Assembly (NCBI GenBank): GCA_025937835.1
Contig: JAICQO010000030.1
Span: forward strand, 1-64,000
Origin: Polyangiaceae bacterium
Lineage (GTDB): Bacteria; Myxococcota_A; Polyangia; Polyangiales; Polyangiaceae
Reading direction: 5' to 3'
DNA length: 64,000 bases
The notes beneath the pieces were generated by a model. The model did no database searches and was not told the origin of the DNA. It was given only the letters and a program-made list of their open reading frames with translations. How positions within the stretch are numbered: the stretch's first letter is position 1; every line of letters begins with the position of its first letter. A program made the translations under genes and the position numbers. Shown one piece after another: positions 49,813 to 61,216 of the stretch.

Positions 49813-51459
49813 GTGGCAACTTCCGGAACTGCGCTCAAGCCTGGCGACACGCTAGGTCCTTATCAACTGCTAGTACCCATCGGCGTCGGTGGCATGGGGC
49901 GCGTCTGGGTAGCGCGCGAGCCCGGCGCTCTCACTCGTCAACGCTTGGTCGCCATCAAAACGGCGATCAGCGAAGACGCTGCGACAGAAGGCTATTGGAA
50001 GGTGTTGCTCGACGAGGCGCGGATCGCGTCCGTCATCCAGCACCCCAACGTGTGCGCGATCCACGCGCTCGAGCGCGAGCGCGGCATCGTGTACCTGGTC
50101 ATGGATTATTCGGACGGCGGCTCACTGCGCGAGCTGCTGGATCTGGCCCCCGAGAAGCGGCTCGAGCCCGGCATGGCCGCGCGCATCGTGGCCCGCGTCT
50201 GCTCGGGCCTGGACGCCGCGCACGAGCTGGTGGGTGAAGACGGCGAGGCGATGGGCGTCGTCCACCGCGACGTCTCCCCGCAGAACATCCTGATTTCCTC
50301 CGTCGGCGAGGTGAAGATCACCGACTTCGGCGTGGCCAAGGCTCGTGGTCAGGTGCATGCGCCGACTCAGACGGGTGAGGTCAAGGGCAAGCTCTCGTAC
50401 ATGGCGCCCGAGCAGGTCACCACCAAAGACGTCGACCGCCGCGCGGACGTCTTCGCGCTCGGTTGCGTGCTCTACGAGGCCAGCACGGGCGAACGCCCCT
50501 TCCACGGCGAAGACGCGCTCGCGACGCTGTACCAGCTGCTCGAGCAACCCGTCACACCCCCGAGCCAGCGGCTCGAAGGCTACCCGCCCGGGCTCGAGGC
50601 GATCGTGCTGCGCGCGCTCGCACGAGAACCCGGCGATCGCTACCAGACCTGCGAGGAGATGGGGCGCGACCTCGAAGCCTGGCTGTCGAACGAGCGGCTG
50701 ATGATCACCGACGCCGACGTGGCGAAGGTCGTGCAGTCGGAGATGGGCGAGCGCATCCGCTCGCGCCTCACCAACATCGACGCCGCGGTGACGGCGATCG
50801 AAAATGGCGTCTCGATCGAGATCGAGGAGCCGCAGCAGCTCGGCACGTTGTCTGGCACCGCTGGCAGCGTGCCGGAGCCGATCGTCGCGCCTCCACCGCA
50901 AAAGCGCCCGCGCTGGATCCCCTGGGCGGCCGCCGCCGCGATCCTCGGCGTGGGCCTGGCGTTCGTCGTGCGCCGGCCAGCAGAGCCACCGGTCACGCGC
51001 GAGCTCGAGCGCAGCGCGGTGTCTTCCCCCACCACCGCGCCGCCTCCGGCTCAGCCGCAGAAGCTGATCCTCACGCTGCGCGCTCAACCGAGCCACGCAG
51101 TGTTGTTCCTCGACGACGGCCCGGCCCTGCCGAACCCGTACCAGCTCGAGGTCATCCCGGACTCGACCCGCCACCGCTTGCGCGCCGTCGCCGAAGGCTA
51201 CGTCGAACAGACGCAGGATCTTTGGTACGACCGCAGCAAAGAGATATCGGTGGCGCTACCCAAGGCCCAAGCCCCCGTGGAAGAGCCCGTTGCCGCGAAC
51301 GGCAAGAAGCCGCCGCGCGCGAACACCGGCGTTCGTCCGCCTCGCCCCGATCCGGGGCAACCGCCCACCGCCAACCCCCAGCGCCCCGGCGACCTGCCTA
51401 CCATCAACAAGCGTCCACCCCGTACGATCGACGTCGATAACCCCTTTGGTAGCCAATGA
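49813..51459 (+). CDS. Ser/Thr protein kinase with TM and PEGA-like C-terminal domain
   Basis: The roughly 548-residue kinase (GTG 49813; TTG 49807 is also possible) has IGVGGMGRVWVA, Lys in VAIKTA, VVHRDVSPQNILIS, ITDFGVAK and SYMAPEQ. A juxtamembrane segment, one TM helix (IPWAAAAAILGVGLAFVV), a Pro/Thr linker and a PEGA-like beta domain follow (LTLRAQPSHAVLFLDDGPAL, RHRLRAVAEGYVEQ), then a Pro-rich tail. The PEGA-like part would be periplasmic and could sense envelope state. The stop overlaps the start of the TPR/PEGA gene by 4 bp. Confidence 0.93.
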   Translation: MATSGTALKPGDTLGPYQLLVPIGVGGMGRVWVAREPGALTRQRLVAIKTAISEDAATEGYWKVLLDEARIASVIQHPNVCAIHALERERGIVYLVMDYSDGGSLRELLDLAPEKRLEPGMAARIVARVCSGLDAAHELVGEDGEAMGVVHRDVSPQNILISSVGEVKITDFGVAKARGQVHAPTQTGEVKGKLSYMAPEQVTTKDVDRRADVFALGCVLYEASTGERPFHGEDALATLYQLLEQPVTPPSQRLEGYPPGLEAIVLRALAREPGDRYQTCEEMGRDLEAWLSNERLMITDADVAKVVQSEMGERIRSRLTNIDAAVTAIENGVSIEIEEPQQLGTLSGTAGSVPEPIVAPPPQKRPRWIPWAAAAAILGVGLAFVVRRPAEPPVTRELERSAVSSPTTAPPPAQPQKLILTLRAQPSHAVLFLDDGPALPNPYQLEVIPDSTRHRLRAVAEGYVEQTQDLWYDRSKEISVALPKAQAPVEEPVAANGKKPPRANTGVRPPRPDPGQPPTANPQRPGDLPTINKRPPRTIDVDNPFGSQ

Positions 51460-52565
51460 TCCGAACGCGACCCGTTTCCCGATCGAAGCTATTCGTGTGT
51501 TCGGCGCTGCTCGCGCCGTGCTTGCTGTCGACGCCGGCATTTGCGGCCGACAAGGCGGCGAAGGCCCCGGCGTCCAAGGCGCCGCCCGCTGCCGCCGAGC
51601 CCGCCGTCGAACCGCCGGCCCCGGCTCCCGACGCTGCGGCTCCCGCTCCGGCTCCTGACGCCGCGACCGATCCGGCCAAGGTCGAGGCGCGGCAGCGTTA
51701 CGACCGCGGCATTCGCCTGTACGCCGAGGGCGAGTTCGCGCTCGCCGTGATCGAGTTCGAGCGCGCCTACACGCTCGTCCCGGACTACCGCGTGCTCTAC
51801 AACATCGGTCAGGTGCGCATCCAGCTCGCGCAGTACGCGCGCGCGAAGAAGGCGCTCGATCAGTACCTCACAGAAGGCGGGGACGCGGTGGCCCCGGACC
51901 GCAAGGCCTCCGTCCAGAGCGATCTCGAAATGCTCGCTTCGCGCACGGCCACGCTCGAGATCAAGAGCAACGTCCCCGACGCCGAGGTCGTGGTCAACGA
52001 CTCGATCGTCGGCCGGACGCCGCTCAAGGAGCCGCTCCTACTCGACGCGGGCGAGCACCGCATCACGCTGCGCAAGCCCGGCTTTTCCCAGCGCTTCTCC
52101 CAGATCACGCTGGCGGGCCGTGACAGCGAGAGCCTCGAGCTTCTCCTCGAGAAGATCCCGGAGACCAAGAGCGAAAAGATCATCGTCGAGAAGGCGGCGG
52201 TCGAGAAGTCGAACCGCTCCACCTGGCTCTGGGCCACGTGGTCGGCCACGGGCGTGTTCGCGATCGGCGCAGGCGTCACCGGCGGCCTCGGCATCAAGGC
52301 CGCGAACGACCTCGAAGACTTGCAGGCTGATCCGTCGGCCACGCGCGGCGAGCTCGACTCCCAGCAGAGCCGCGCCAAGACGCTGCTGATCGCGGCGGAC
52401 GTGCTGGGCGCGGCCGCGATCATCTCGGGCGGCACCGCCATCTACCTCACGCTGACGGGCCCGAAGAAGGAGGAGAAGCCTCCGGCTGGGGCTCGTAGCG
52501 CGAGCGCGGGCTCCGTCGGCGTCGTGCTCCGCCCGGACTTCGTCGGTCTGCGCGGAACGTACTGA
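51456..52565 (+). CDS. Secreted TPR-PEGA protein with C-terminal TM segments
   Basis: The 369-residue product has a signal peptide (FVCSALLAPCLLSTPAFAA), an Ala/Pro linker, two to three TPR units (ARQRYDRGIRLYAEGEFALA, RVLYNIGQVRIQLAQYARAK) and a PEGA domain (ATLEIKSNVPDAEVVVNDSI, GEHRITLRKPGF). Two hydrophobic helices follow (ATWSATGVFAIGAGVTGGLG, LLIAADVLGAAAIISGG). It is translationally coupled to the kinase, which carries its own PEGA-like domain, so a direct periplasmic interaction is plausible. Confidence 0.85.
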   Translation: MIRTRPVSRSKLFVCSALLAPCLLSTPAFAADKAAKAPASKAPPAAAEPAVEPPAPAPDAAAPAPAPDAATDPAKVEARQRYDRGIRLYAEGEFALAVIEFERAYTLVPDYRVLYNIGQVRIQLAQYARAKKALDQYLTEGGDAVAPDRKASVQSDLEMLASRTATLEIKSNVPDAEVVVNDSIVGRTPLKEPLLLDAGEHRITLRKPGFSQRFSQITLAGRDSESLELLLEKIPETKSEKIIVEKAAVEKSNRSTWLWATWSATGVFAIGAGVTGGLGIKAANDLEDLQADPSATRGELDSQQSRAKTLLIAADVLGAAAIISGGTAIYLTLTGPKKEEKPPAGARSASAGSVGVVLRPDFVGLRGTY

Positions 52566-52580
52566 ATCCGTTCGGACGTA

Positions 52581-52603
52581 GCGGGGCGTGATCGGCGCCC
52601 CGC
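52581..52603. terminator. Hairpin between convergent genes
   Basis: GCGGGGCG (52581-52588) and CGCCCCGC (52596-52603) form a perfect 8-bp stem between the TPR-PEGA gene and the convergent protease gene. There is no U-run, so this is a tentative terminator. Confidence 0.4.
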
Positions 52604-52612
52604 CGGCCGCGT

Positions 52613-53692
52613 TCAGCGACTTCGCCTGCGGCGGAGCCGCACGGCCGCCAACAAACCGAACGCGAGCCCGACACTGGCGGAGCCCTGAGCGCCCGGCGCG
52701 AGTGCGCAGCCCTGGGAGCGCGAACCGCTACCGCCAGACACATCGTCGGGCTCCTCGGCAGGCTCCTCGTCGGGCGGGTCGATCTGCTCGGGCGGGCCGT
52801 CGTAGGGCTCGAGCACGGGCTCGGAGCCGGCCTCGGCAAAGGCCTGCTCGATCAGGTTCGTGAATGGCGAGAGCCGCGTGTAGACGTTGCGGATGTTTCG
52901 CGCCGTGCAGACCTGCCCGCCGGCGAGCGAGTAAACACCGCTCAGCGCGCCGGTTTCTTCCGAGAACGCGGGCCCGCCGCTGTCGCCGAAGCACGGCCCC
53001 TGGCCGGTCACGAAGGTGCGCGGCGCCGCGGTCGTGGGACCACTGAGCACGAGCGGGCCCACGTCGGTGACGGGGACGCCGGTGCGCCGCCTACGGCCGT
53101 TGCTCACGTCGCTCTCGGTGAGCCCGAAACCAACGACCGTCATCAGCTCGCCCTTCGCCATCGGGCGCACCAGGCGCAGGCTCGCGACCGGCACATCCAG
53201 GTTGCGGTCGAGGATCACGATCGCGAAATCATTGCGGCAGATGTTGTTGGCGCCGGTCCCGAAGACCTTGAGGCCAAAGGCGTCCGGCTCGGTCTTGGTG
53301 TCCGGACCGACGAATACTTTGACGGACTCGGGCGGCGCCAGCGCGCCGAGCTCACCGTCGCCCGGCGAGGTCGGTTTCAGCGTGCCGTCGGGTGCGCAGC
53401 TGAACTTGCCGGCGGTGAAATACGACACGCAGTGGAGCGCAGTGAACACGACGTTGGGCGCCACCAGCGTCGCGGTGCAGTTCTCGCCTTCGGAGCCGAC
53501 CGCCTTCGACTCGAGCCGCAGCACGTAGTCTTCGCTGGCGTCGGACGCTTCGCCGAACACGACGGGCGCTCGCGACTCCGAGGCCCCGGGCTCGTCCACC
53601 GGCGCCATGCAGGCGGCGGAGCCGAGCCCGGCGGTGAGGGCAACCGCTACGGAAACTCTGAAATCGCGCTGACTCAGAACTCGGCGGCGCAA
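52613..53692 (-). CDS. Trypsin-like (S1) serine protease with MYXO-CTERM-like anchor
   Basis: This 359-residue secreted protease starts at TTG 53692, chosen because AGGAG lies 5 bp upstream and no ATG or GTG precedes the signal (VSVAVALTAGLGSAAC). The catalytic triad is visible as TALHC (His), RNDFAIVIL (Asp) and GPCFGDSGGPAF (Ser). The C-terminus has an acidic Pro/Glu linker, then QGCALAPGAQGSA, a hydrophobic helix and RLRRRRSR, resembling the MYXO-CTERM surface-sorting tag. The start overlaps the end of the upstream lipoprotein gene by 19 bp, implying coupled translation. Confidence 0.85.
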   Translation of the reverse strand: MRRRVLSQRDFRVSVAVALTAGLGSAACMAPVDEPGASESRAPVVFGEASDASEDYVLRLESKAVGSEGENCTATLVAPNVVFTALHCVSYFTAGKFSCAPDGTLKPTSPGDGELGALAPPESVKVFVGPDTKTEPDAFGLKVFGTGANNICRNDFAIVILDRNLDVPVASLRLVRPMAKGELMTVVGFGLTESDVSNGRRRRTGVPVTDVGPLVLSGPTTAAPRTFVTGQGPCFGDSGGPAFSEETGALSGVYSLAGGQVCTARNIRNVYTRLSPFTNLIEQAFAEAGSEPVLEPYDGPPEQIDPPDEEPAEEPDDVSGGSGSRSQGCALAPGAQGSASVGLAFGLLAAVRLRRRRSR

Positions 53693-55410
53693 GGCAGCTC
53701 CTGTAGTGGCTTGCCGTTGGCCCGCTCCACACCGAGCTCGAGCTCGCCAGCGTTGTAGCGAAGCACGTCCGACACCGGGGCATCCGAGCCGCTCACGCAC
53801 CAGACACTCCCAGGCGTTTCGCGCGAACCGGTGTTCGGGTTGAATTCCGGCGGGCCCATGGCCCCGTCGAGGCGGATGCTACCGATGGCCAAGGCCTGCA
53901 GCGTCTGAGGTGCCTTGTCGATGCCAATCCGATGCGCCTCAGGAGCGCCCATGTCGATCAGCTGCTTCATGCCGTCCGCCAGATCTCGGCCTCTCAGCTG
54001 TTGTGAGGCGTTCGGCACGGCCGCAGCAGCCGCGTACATCAAGAAGTAGGGAGCGTCGTAGAAGTTCTCGTAGTCCGTGTAGCTCAACTCGCCCGGGAAC
54101 TCGGATTTGTAGAGGTTGACGTAGGTGTTGACGAGAGTCCGGTCGGTGGAAGCCGCAGCGTTGATGCCTGCCATCCTCGACTTGAGCGTCCTCAACATTT
54201 GCTGCGACTGCAGGAAGAACGGCGAGAGGATGAAGAAGGGGCGCGGGGCATCGCCGGTCGCGTCGTTCCATTGGCTCTCGAACGGCCTGAAGACCTGATC
54301 GTAGAACGCCGCGTCCGTCATCGCGATGACCACGTGGGGTTGGAACTCGAGGAGCGCCTGAACCACGCCCGTCAGATCGCCGGCGGTGTCCGTGGTGTGC
54401 GTCGAGAACGTGCGGAAGGTGTCTTCGGTTTGGTCGATTGCGGCCTCACCGTTGAACTCGATGCCGTTGTCCTTATCGAGAATGGTCGCGCTCATGTCGA
54501 CGCAACTCTGGATGTCGCGGTCGACTATCAGCGCGACGCGCGCCGGTTCCTCGAGCGCCTTGGCGTCGAGCACTCGGTTCAGTAGCGGTTTCGTCGGCAG
54601 CGCGACCTCTCCTCCCGTCGGCATCATCTGCCAGATCAGGCCGCTGTCCGGCTTCGTGACCAGCGAGCTGTCCGAGTCTAGGGAGCTAATCCATAGCGGG
54701 TCCGACGGGGTGTTGGTGCGCTTGTAGTCGAATCCGGCAATCAGATCGGGTGCATACATGGCGGCGACGATGCCCGGGACCTTGAGCGTGTCGACGAGGT
54801 GATCGAGGCTTGCGTGATACTGCTCGATTGGATACGGCCCAGTCTCGCTGTCCAGCGGAGTTTCGCAGACCACGGCAAGGACCGCGCGCTTGGGACTAGA
54901 CACCCCACCCTGCGTCTCGTTGTTGAACGTCGTGAAGGCGAGGTCGTAATTGTGGCTGAAGGGGCTCTCACGCTGCGGGGGAAGCAGCGGGGCGAACGCG
55001 CCGAGCACGATCGGCTCACCCGTTTCCCGGAGCTGCTGCTCCACCTTCAGCTCGTCCGACGGCAACACCGTCGGGCAAGTCGTGTCGTTCGTGAGCTTGA
55101 CGCACGCGCCCTGGAGGCAGGCCGTGAGCCCGAGCCGATCGGGCGCGTCCAGGCACTCGGCGTTGCTTGTGCAGCCGCCGCTACCGCCGCCCCCACCACC
55201 GCCGCCGCCGCCCCCGATGCCGCCCGTGCTGCTCGAGCTCGGGTCGCAAACCCCCGCCACACACTTGTTCCCGAGGCCTTTGACGACGCAATCGCCGTCC
55301 AGTTCGCACTGATCGGCGCTCAGGTCATAGACCAACGAGCACGCCGAGGTCATTCCGAGGGCGAGAAAAAGCAGGCCCCCGACAAGCTGCACGCGAGACA
55401 AGTTACGCAT
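53674..55410 (-). CDS. Substrate-binding-type (type 1 periplasmic) lipoprotein with Cys-rich N-terminus
   Basis: The 578-residue product has a lipoprotein signal (GLLFLALGMTSAC). Two Cys-rich modules (CELDGDCVVKGLGNKCVAGVC and CTSNAECLDAPDRLGL..CLQGACV) flank an 11-Gly tract. A ~430-residue domain follows that resembles type 1 periplasmic binding proteins (EPIVLGAFAPLLPP, PGIVAAMYAPDLIAG, ARVALIVDRDIQSC, QPHVVIAMTDAAFYDQVF). No permease or ATPase is adjacent, so it may be a ligand sensor for the overlapping protease rather than part of an importer. Confidence 0.75.
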   Translation of the reverse strand: MRNLSRVQLVGGLLFLALGMTSACSLVYDLSADQCELDGDCVVKGLGNKCVAGVCDPSSSSTGGIGGGGGGGGGGGSGGCTSNAECLDAPDRLGLTACLQGACVKLTNDTTCPTVLPSDELKVEQQLRETGEPIVLGAFAPLLPPQRESPFSHNYDLAFTTFNNETQGGVSSPKRAVLAVVCETPLDSETGPYPIEQYHASLDHLVDTLKVPGIVAAMYAPDLIAGFDYKRTNTPSDPLWISSLDSDSSLVTKPDSGLIWQMMPTGGEVALPTKPLLNRVLDAKALEEPARVALIVDRDIQSCVDMSATILDKDNGIEFNGEAAIDQTEDTFRTFSTHTTDTAGDLTGVVQALLEFQPHVVIAMTDAAFYDQVFRPFESQWNDATGDAPRPFFILSPFFLQSQQMLRTLKSRMAGINAAASTDRTLVNTYVNLYKSEFPGELSYTDYENFYDAPYFLMYAAAAAVPNASQQLRGRDLADGMKQLIDMGAPEAHRIGIDKAPQTLQALAIGSIRLDGAMGPPEFNPNTGSRETPGSVWCVSGSDAPVSDVLRYNAGELELGVERANGKPLQELPCAAEF

Positions 55411-55424
55411 CGATGTTTGGAGAA

Positions 55425-55453
55425 AGACTAGCCTCTCCGAACGGATCTCCCAA
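55425..55453 (-). promoter_or_regulatory. Possible sigma70-type promoter for the lipoprotein-protease pair
   Basis: On the minus strand TTGGGA (55453-55448) and TAGTCT (55430-55425) are exactly 17 bp apart, about 15 bp before the ATG at 55410. The -10 is weak. It fits a very short leader. Confidence 0.35.
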
Positions 55454-55548
55454 GCCCGTCGTTAGCCCAATCGTGCGCACACACCGAGGCCAGATGTGGC
55501 CTAGCGGACCACCTCGTGGAGCGGTCGTCGCGCGCTGTCCGTGCCCAC

Positions 55549-56328
55549 TTATTTACCGGTGTACTTCGGCGGCCGCTTCTCGGCGAACGCACGCAGCCCT
55601 TCACGGCGATCTTCGCTGTACAGACAGCCTTCGTAGGCGCGGAGCTCGACTGCGAGCCCTTCTTCGAGCGGTAGCTCGGCGGCGCGCAAGGCCTCGAGCG
55701 CGGCTGCTTGCGCGAGCGGCGCGCCTTCGACGATGGGTCGGGCGTAATTCAGCGTTTCCGTGAGCAAGTCGGCGTCGTCGTCGACCAGGTGATTGACGAG
55801 CCCGATGCCGAGCGCCTCGGTTGCTGCGAGCCTTCTGCCCAGCAGAATCAGCTCCTTGGCGCGCGCTGCGCCCACGAGCCTCGGTAGGTATTGCGTGCCG
55901 CCGGCGCCCGGGATGATGCCGAGCGAGGTCTCGGGCAGGCCGAGCAGCGCCGTATCGACGGCCACGCGCAGATCGCAGGCCAGCGCGAGCTCCAGACCGC
56001 CGCCGAGCGCGACGCCGTTGAGCGCCGCGATCACCGGCACGCGGAACGACGACAGCCAGCCGAGCTCGGAGCGGTAGGAGCGCAGCATCTCGAGCACCTC
56101 GGCCTCGTTCATGCCGCTGCGCTCTTTGAGGTCGGCCCCCGCGCAGAAAGCCTTCCGCCCTTCACCCGTGAGGATGACCGCGCGCACGCTCTCGTCGGCT
56201 GCCAGAGCGCGCCCGGCCTGACCGAGCGCCGCCACCAGCTCGCGGGAGAGCGCGTTCTGTCGCTCGGGGCGGTTCAGGGTGAGCACGGCCGCGTTCGCGC
56301 GGCGCTCGACGCGCAGGGCTTCGGTCAT
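55549..56328 (-). CDS. Enoyl-CoA hydratase/isomerase family protein
   Basis: The 259-residue crotonase has oxyanion-hole segments KAFCAGADLKER and GVALGGGLELALACD, and a catalytic Glu in LPETSLGIIPGAGGTQ. The preceding LPRLVG and LG..LV blocks also fit. The ADLKER and GTQYLPRLVG pattern is close to methylglutaconyl-CoA hydratase (leucine degradation), but generic enoyl-CoA hydratase is equally possible. The ATG overlaps the TGA of the M1 peptidase gene (ATGA). Confidence 0.88.
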   Translation of the reverse strand: MTEALRVERRANAAVLTLNRPERQNALSRELVAALGQAGRALAADESVRAVILTGEGRKAFCAGADLKERSGMNEAEVLEMLRSYRSELGWLSSFRVPVIAALNGVALGGGLELALACDLRVAVDTALLGLPETSLGIIPGAGGTQYLPRLVGAARAKELILLGRRLAATEALGIGLVNHLVDDDADLLTETLNYARPIVEGAPLAQAAALEALRAAELPLEEGLAVELRAYEGCLYSEDRREGLRAFAEKRPPKYTGK

Positions 56329-58949
56329 CGGCGTTTCTTGGCCTTTCGCGCCGGGGTGGCGGGCGCCTTGGGCTTCTTCGCAGCGGACACCGCTTCCGGC
56401 TTCTTGGCTTGGGCCTTGGCCTCGAGCCGGGTAAACCGCGCCTTCAGCTCGTTGAGCTCGTTCTTCACGCTCTCGAGCTCGTCATGGACGCGCTTGCGCT
56501 CGGCCGCGCCGTCGCCGAGCTCGCGCAGCGCCTCGCGGATCCGGCGTTTGACGCGGCCGTCGAGCTCCCTGTCGAGCGCGCGCCTGAGCGCTCCGCGCGC
56601 CTTGGTGTCCCCGAGCACGACCAGCGCGTGCACGGCCTCGATCCGCAAATGCGGGTCCTTGTCGCGGAGCTCGAGCTCGAGGTGCTCGCGCACGCGCCGG
56701 CCTTCACCGAGGACTGCCAGCGCCGACAGCGCCGCGCGGCGCCCGCGCGCCGAGTGACCGTAGCGCGAGTGCTCGAGCGCGAGCGGTACGGCTTGCTCGT
56801 CGCGCAGCGCGGCCAGGCCGTCCAGCGCGCCGATCCGCACCACATCGCCCCACGACTTGCGGGCGAGCATCGCCTTCAAGTCGGCGAAGGCGCCGGGCTC
56901 GCGCGTCTTGCCGAGAGCGCGCGCCGCCTCGGCCTCGACCAGGTAGCTCGCGTCGCGCTTGGCGTGTGGCCGGAGCGCCGCGAACGCGTCGTGGTTGCGA
57001 AACGCACCGAGCGCCGACATCACCGCGCGCCGCGCTTTGGGGTGCTGGACGGACCTTCCACGGATCAGAATTTCGAGCGCGTCGTCCGCGGCGGTCCTGC
57101 CGAGAGCGCGCGCGGCCTCGGCCCGCACCATCCAGCCCTCTTGCTCGTTCTGTAGAGATTTTTCCAGGGCTTCGAGCGTGTCGGGATCGCTCTTCTTGGC
57201 GAGGGCGCGGGCTGCTGCGACGCGGCTCGCTGCGCTCACGCCGCGCGAGAGCTGGTCGCGCAGCATGTCGAAGGGCGCCTCGACCGAGATCTCGCCGATC
57301 ACGCGCAGCTCGGGATCGAAGGCCACGTGCGCCGGGCGCTCGGCGAGCGCGATCACCAGCGCGTCTTCGGTCTGCGACACGTGCTTCTTGTGGCGCGTGC
57401 GTTCGCCGGACTTGGTTACCACCTCGACCTCGAGCTCGTAGGCGAAGGTGGTGACGTCGTTGCCCCGCTGCGTCTGCTTCGCGTGCACGGTGACGAGGCC
57501 GTCCTCGTAGCCGATCTTGACCTTGAGCTCGGGGTGACCCTTGCGGAACAACCACTGATCGAAGAAGCGCTCGAGCGAGCGGCCCGACACGGCCTCGAGC
57601 GCGCGCATCAGATCGTTCGTCTCGACGATGCCGTGCGCGTGCTCGGCGAGGTACGTCTTGACTCCGGCGAAGAAGGTGTCGTCGCCCAGCTCCCGCCGCA
57701 GCATGTGCAGGATCAAGCCGCCTTTTTCGTAGAGGTGGCGATCGAACAGATCGATCGGCTCCGCGTAGTCGCGGCACACGACCGGCCGCGAGTAGCGCGA
57801 GCCCGCCTCCGACAGGTACGACTCGACGTCCGTCAGCACGCCATAGTCGTATTCGTCCCGGCCCAGCCGATCTTCGCGCTCGACGTGCTCGAAGTAGGTC
57901 GCAAAGCCCTCGTTCAGCCAGGCGTGCGACCAGTCGCGGCAGGTGACGAAGTCGCCGAACCACTGGTGCGCGAGCTCGTGAGCCACGAGATCGTGCGAGG
58001 TGATGTCGAGCGCGGCCCGCGCGTCGAGCAGCACGTGCTCGTACATGGTGGTGGCCGTGGTGTTCTCCATGCCTCCGAAGACGAAGTCGCTGACGACCAC
58101 CTGCGAGTAGCGCGGCCAGGGAAACGCCGCGCCCGTGAGCCGCGAGAACAGCTCGATCATCCGCGGCGTCTCGCCGAAGCTGCGCAGGGCGTCGCCCTTG
58201 CGCGTCGGGGGCACATAATAGGAAACCGGGATCTTGCTGCCGTCGGCGAGCTTTGCGTCGCGGTCGTTCACGATCGCAAACTCTCCGACGACGAGCGTGA
58301 CCAGGTAGCTCGGGTGCGGCTTGTCGAGCTGGAAGCGGTAGCTCCACGGCTTGCCCTTGGCTTTCGGCGTCTCGGAGCTCACCAGCACGCCGTTCGACAG
58401 GGCGACGAAGCCCGAGGGCACGTGCACCGTGAGCTCGGTCGTCATCTTGACGTGTGGCTTGTCGTGGCAGGGGAACCAGTGGCGCGCGTCCTCGTCCTGG
58501 CACTGGGACCAGACCTGCAGCGGCCGATCCTTGACCTGGTCGTCGGGCGCGAGAAAGTAGAGGCCGCGCTGCGGCACGGCGCGGTAAGCGATCTCGATCC
58601 GCGCTTCCGAGTGCCCGGCGAGCCCCAGGATCTCGAGTTGCTCACCGTCGTAGACGTAGTCGAGCGCGCTGCCGCGCCCGGAAGCGAGCCGCACCGAGCG
58701 GACCTGAAATCCGATCCCGTCGAGCACGAGCCGATCGGCGTCGGGCGCAATGCGCTGGACGTCGAGCGTGGCCGTGCCTTCGACCGCCTTCCGCTTCAGG
58801 TCGAGCGCGAGGTCGAGCGCCAGGTGAGCGATACGAAATGGCCGCGAGCGTTCGTACTGTCGCTCGGTGCCGGCCAGCGTAAAGGTACCGGAGAAGGTAC
58901 CGGAGGCGGCGCCCAGGGCCGCGCAACGTTCGTGGAGGCGGTGATTCAT
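56325..58949 (-). CDS. M1-family zinc aminopeptidase with HEAT-like repeats and basic tail
   Basis: The 874-residue product has an N-terminal beta-saddle domain and a GAMEN-like GGMENTTATTMYE. The zinc site is HELAHQWFGD plus NEGFATYFE, with a family Tyr in the later region (SRYSRPVVCRDY context). From about residue 600 come HEAT/PBS-lyase-like repeats (ALEKSLQNEQEGWMVRAEAA, VEAEAARALGKTREPG). A coiled coil (AERKRVHDELESVKNELNEL) and a Lys/Ala-rich tail follow. It removes N-terminal residues from peptides. No signal peptide was seen. The tail is an unusual addition to the M1 core. Confidence 0.92.
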   Translation of the reverse strand: MNHRLHERCAALGAASGTFSGTFTLAGTERQYERSRPFRIAHLALDLALDLKRKAVEGTATLDVQRIAPDADRLVLDGIGFQVRSVRLASGRGSALDYVYDGEQLEILGLAGHSEARIEIAYRAVPQRGLYFLAPDDQVKDRPLQVWSQCQDEDARHWFPCHDKPHVKMTTELTVHVPSGFVALSNGVLVSSETPKAKGKPWSYRFQLDKPHPSYLVTLVVGEFAIVNDRDAKLADGSKIPVSYYVPPTRKGDALRSFGETPRMIELFSRLTGAAFPWPRYSQVVVSDFVFGGMENTTATTMYEHVLLDARAALDITSHDLVAHELAHQWFGDFVTCRDWSHAWLNEGFATYFEHVEREDRLGRDEYDYGVLTDVESYLSEAGSRYSRPVVCRDYAEPIDLFDRHLYEKGGLILHMLRRELGDDTFFAGVKTYLAEHAHGIVETNDLMRALEAVSGRSLERFFDQWLFRKGHPELKVKIGYEDGLVTVHAKQTQRGNDVTTFAYELEVEVVTKSGERTRHKKHVSQTEDALVIALAERPAHVAFDPELRVIGEISVEAPFDMLRDQLSRGVSAASRVAAARALAKKSDPDTLEALEKSLQNEQEGWMVRAEAARALGRTAADDALEILIRGRSVQHPKARRAVMSALGAFRNHDAFAALRPHAKRDASYLVEAEAARALGKTREPGAFADLKAMLARKSWGDVVRIGALDGLAALRDEQAVPLALEHSRYGHSARGRRAALSALAVLGEGRRVREHLELELRDKDPHLRIEAVHALVVLGDTKARGALRRALDRELDGRVKRRIREALRELGDGAAERKRVHDELESVKNELNELKARFTRLEAKAQAKKPEAVSAAKKPKAPATPARKAKKRR

Positions 58950-59038
58950 ATCGGATGCTCGGAGAACCGAGAAAACATAGTAGGACTGGCGGCGAAAATC
59001 GCCATTCTCGGATCCCGATCCAGGGCTATAGTCCCCGC

Positions 59039-61210
<2,172 letters not shown>

Positions 61211-61216
61211 GCTCCG

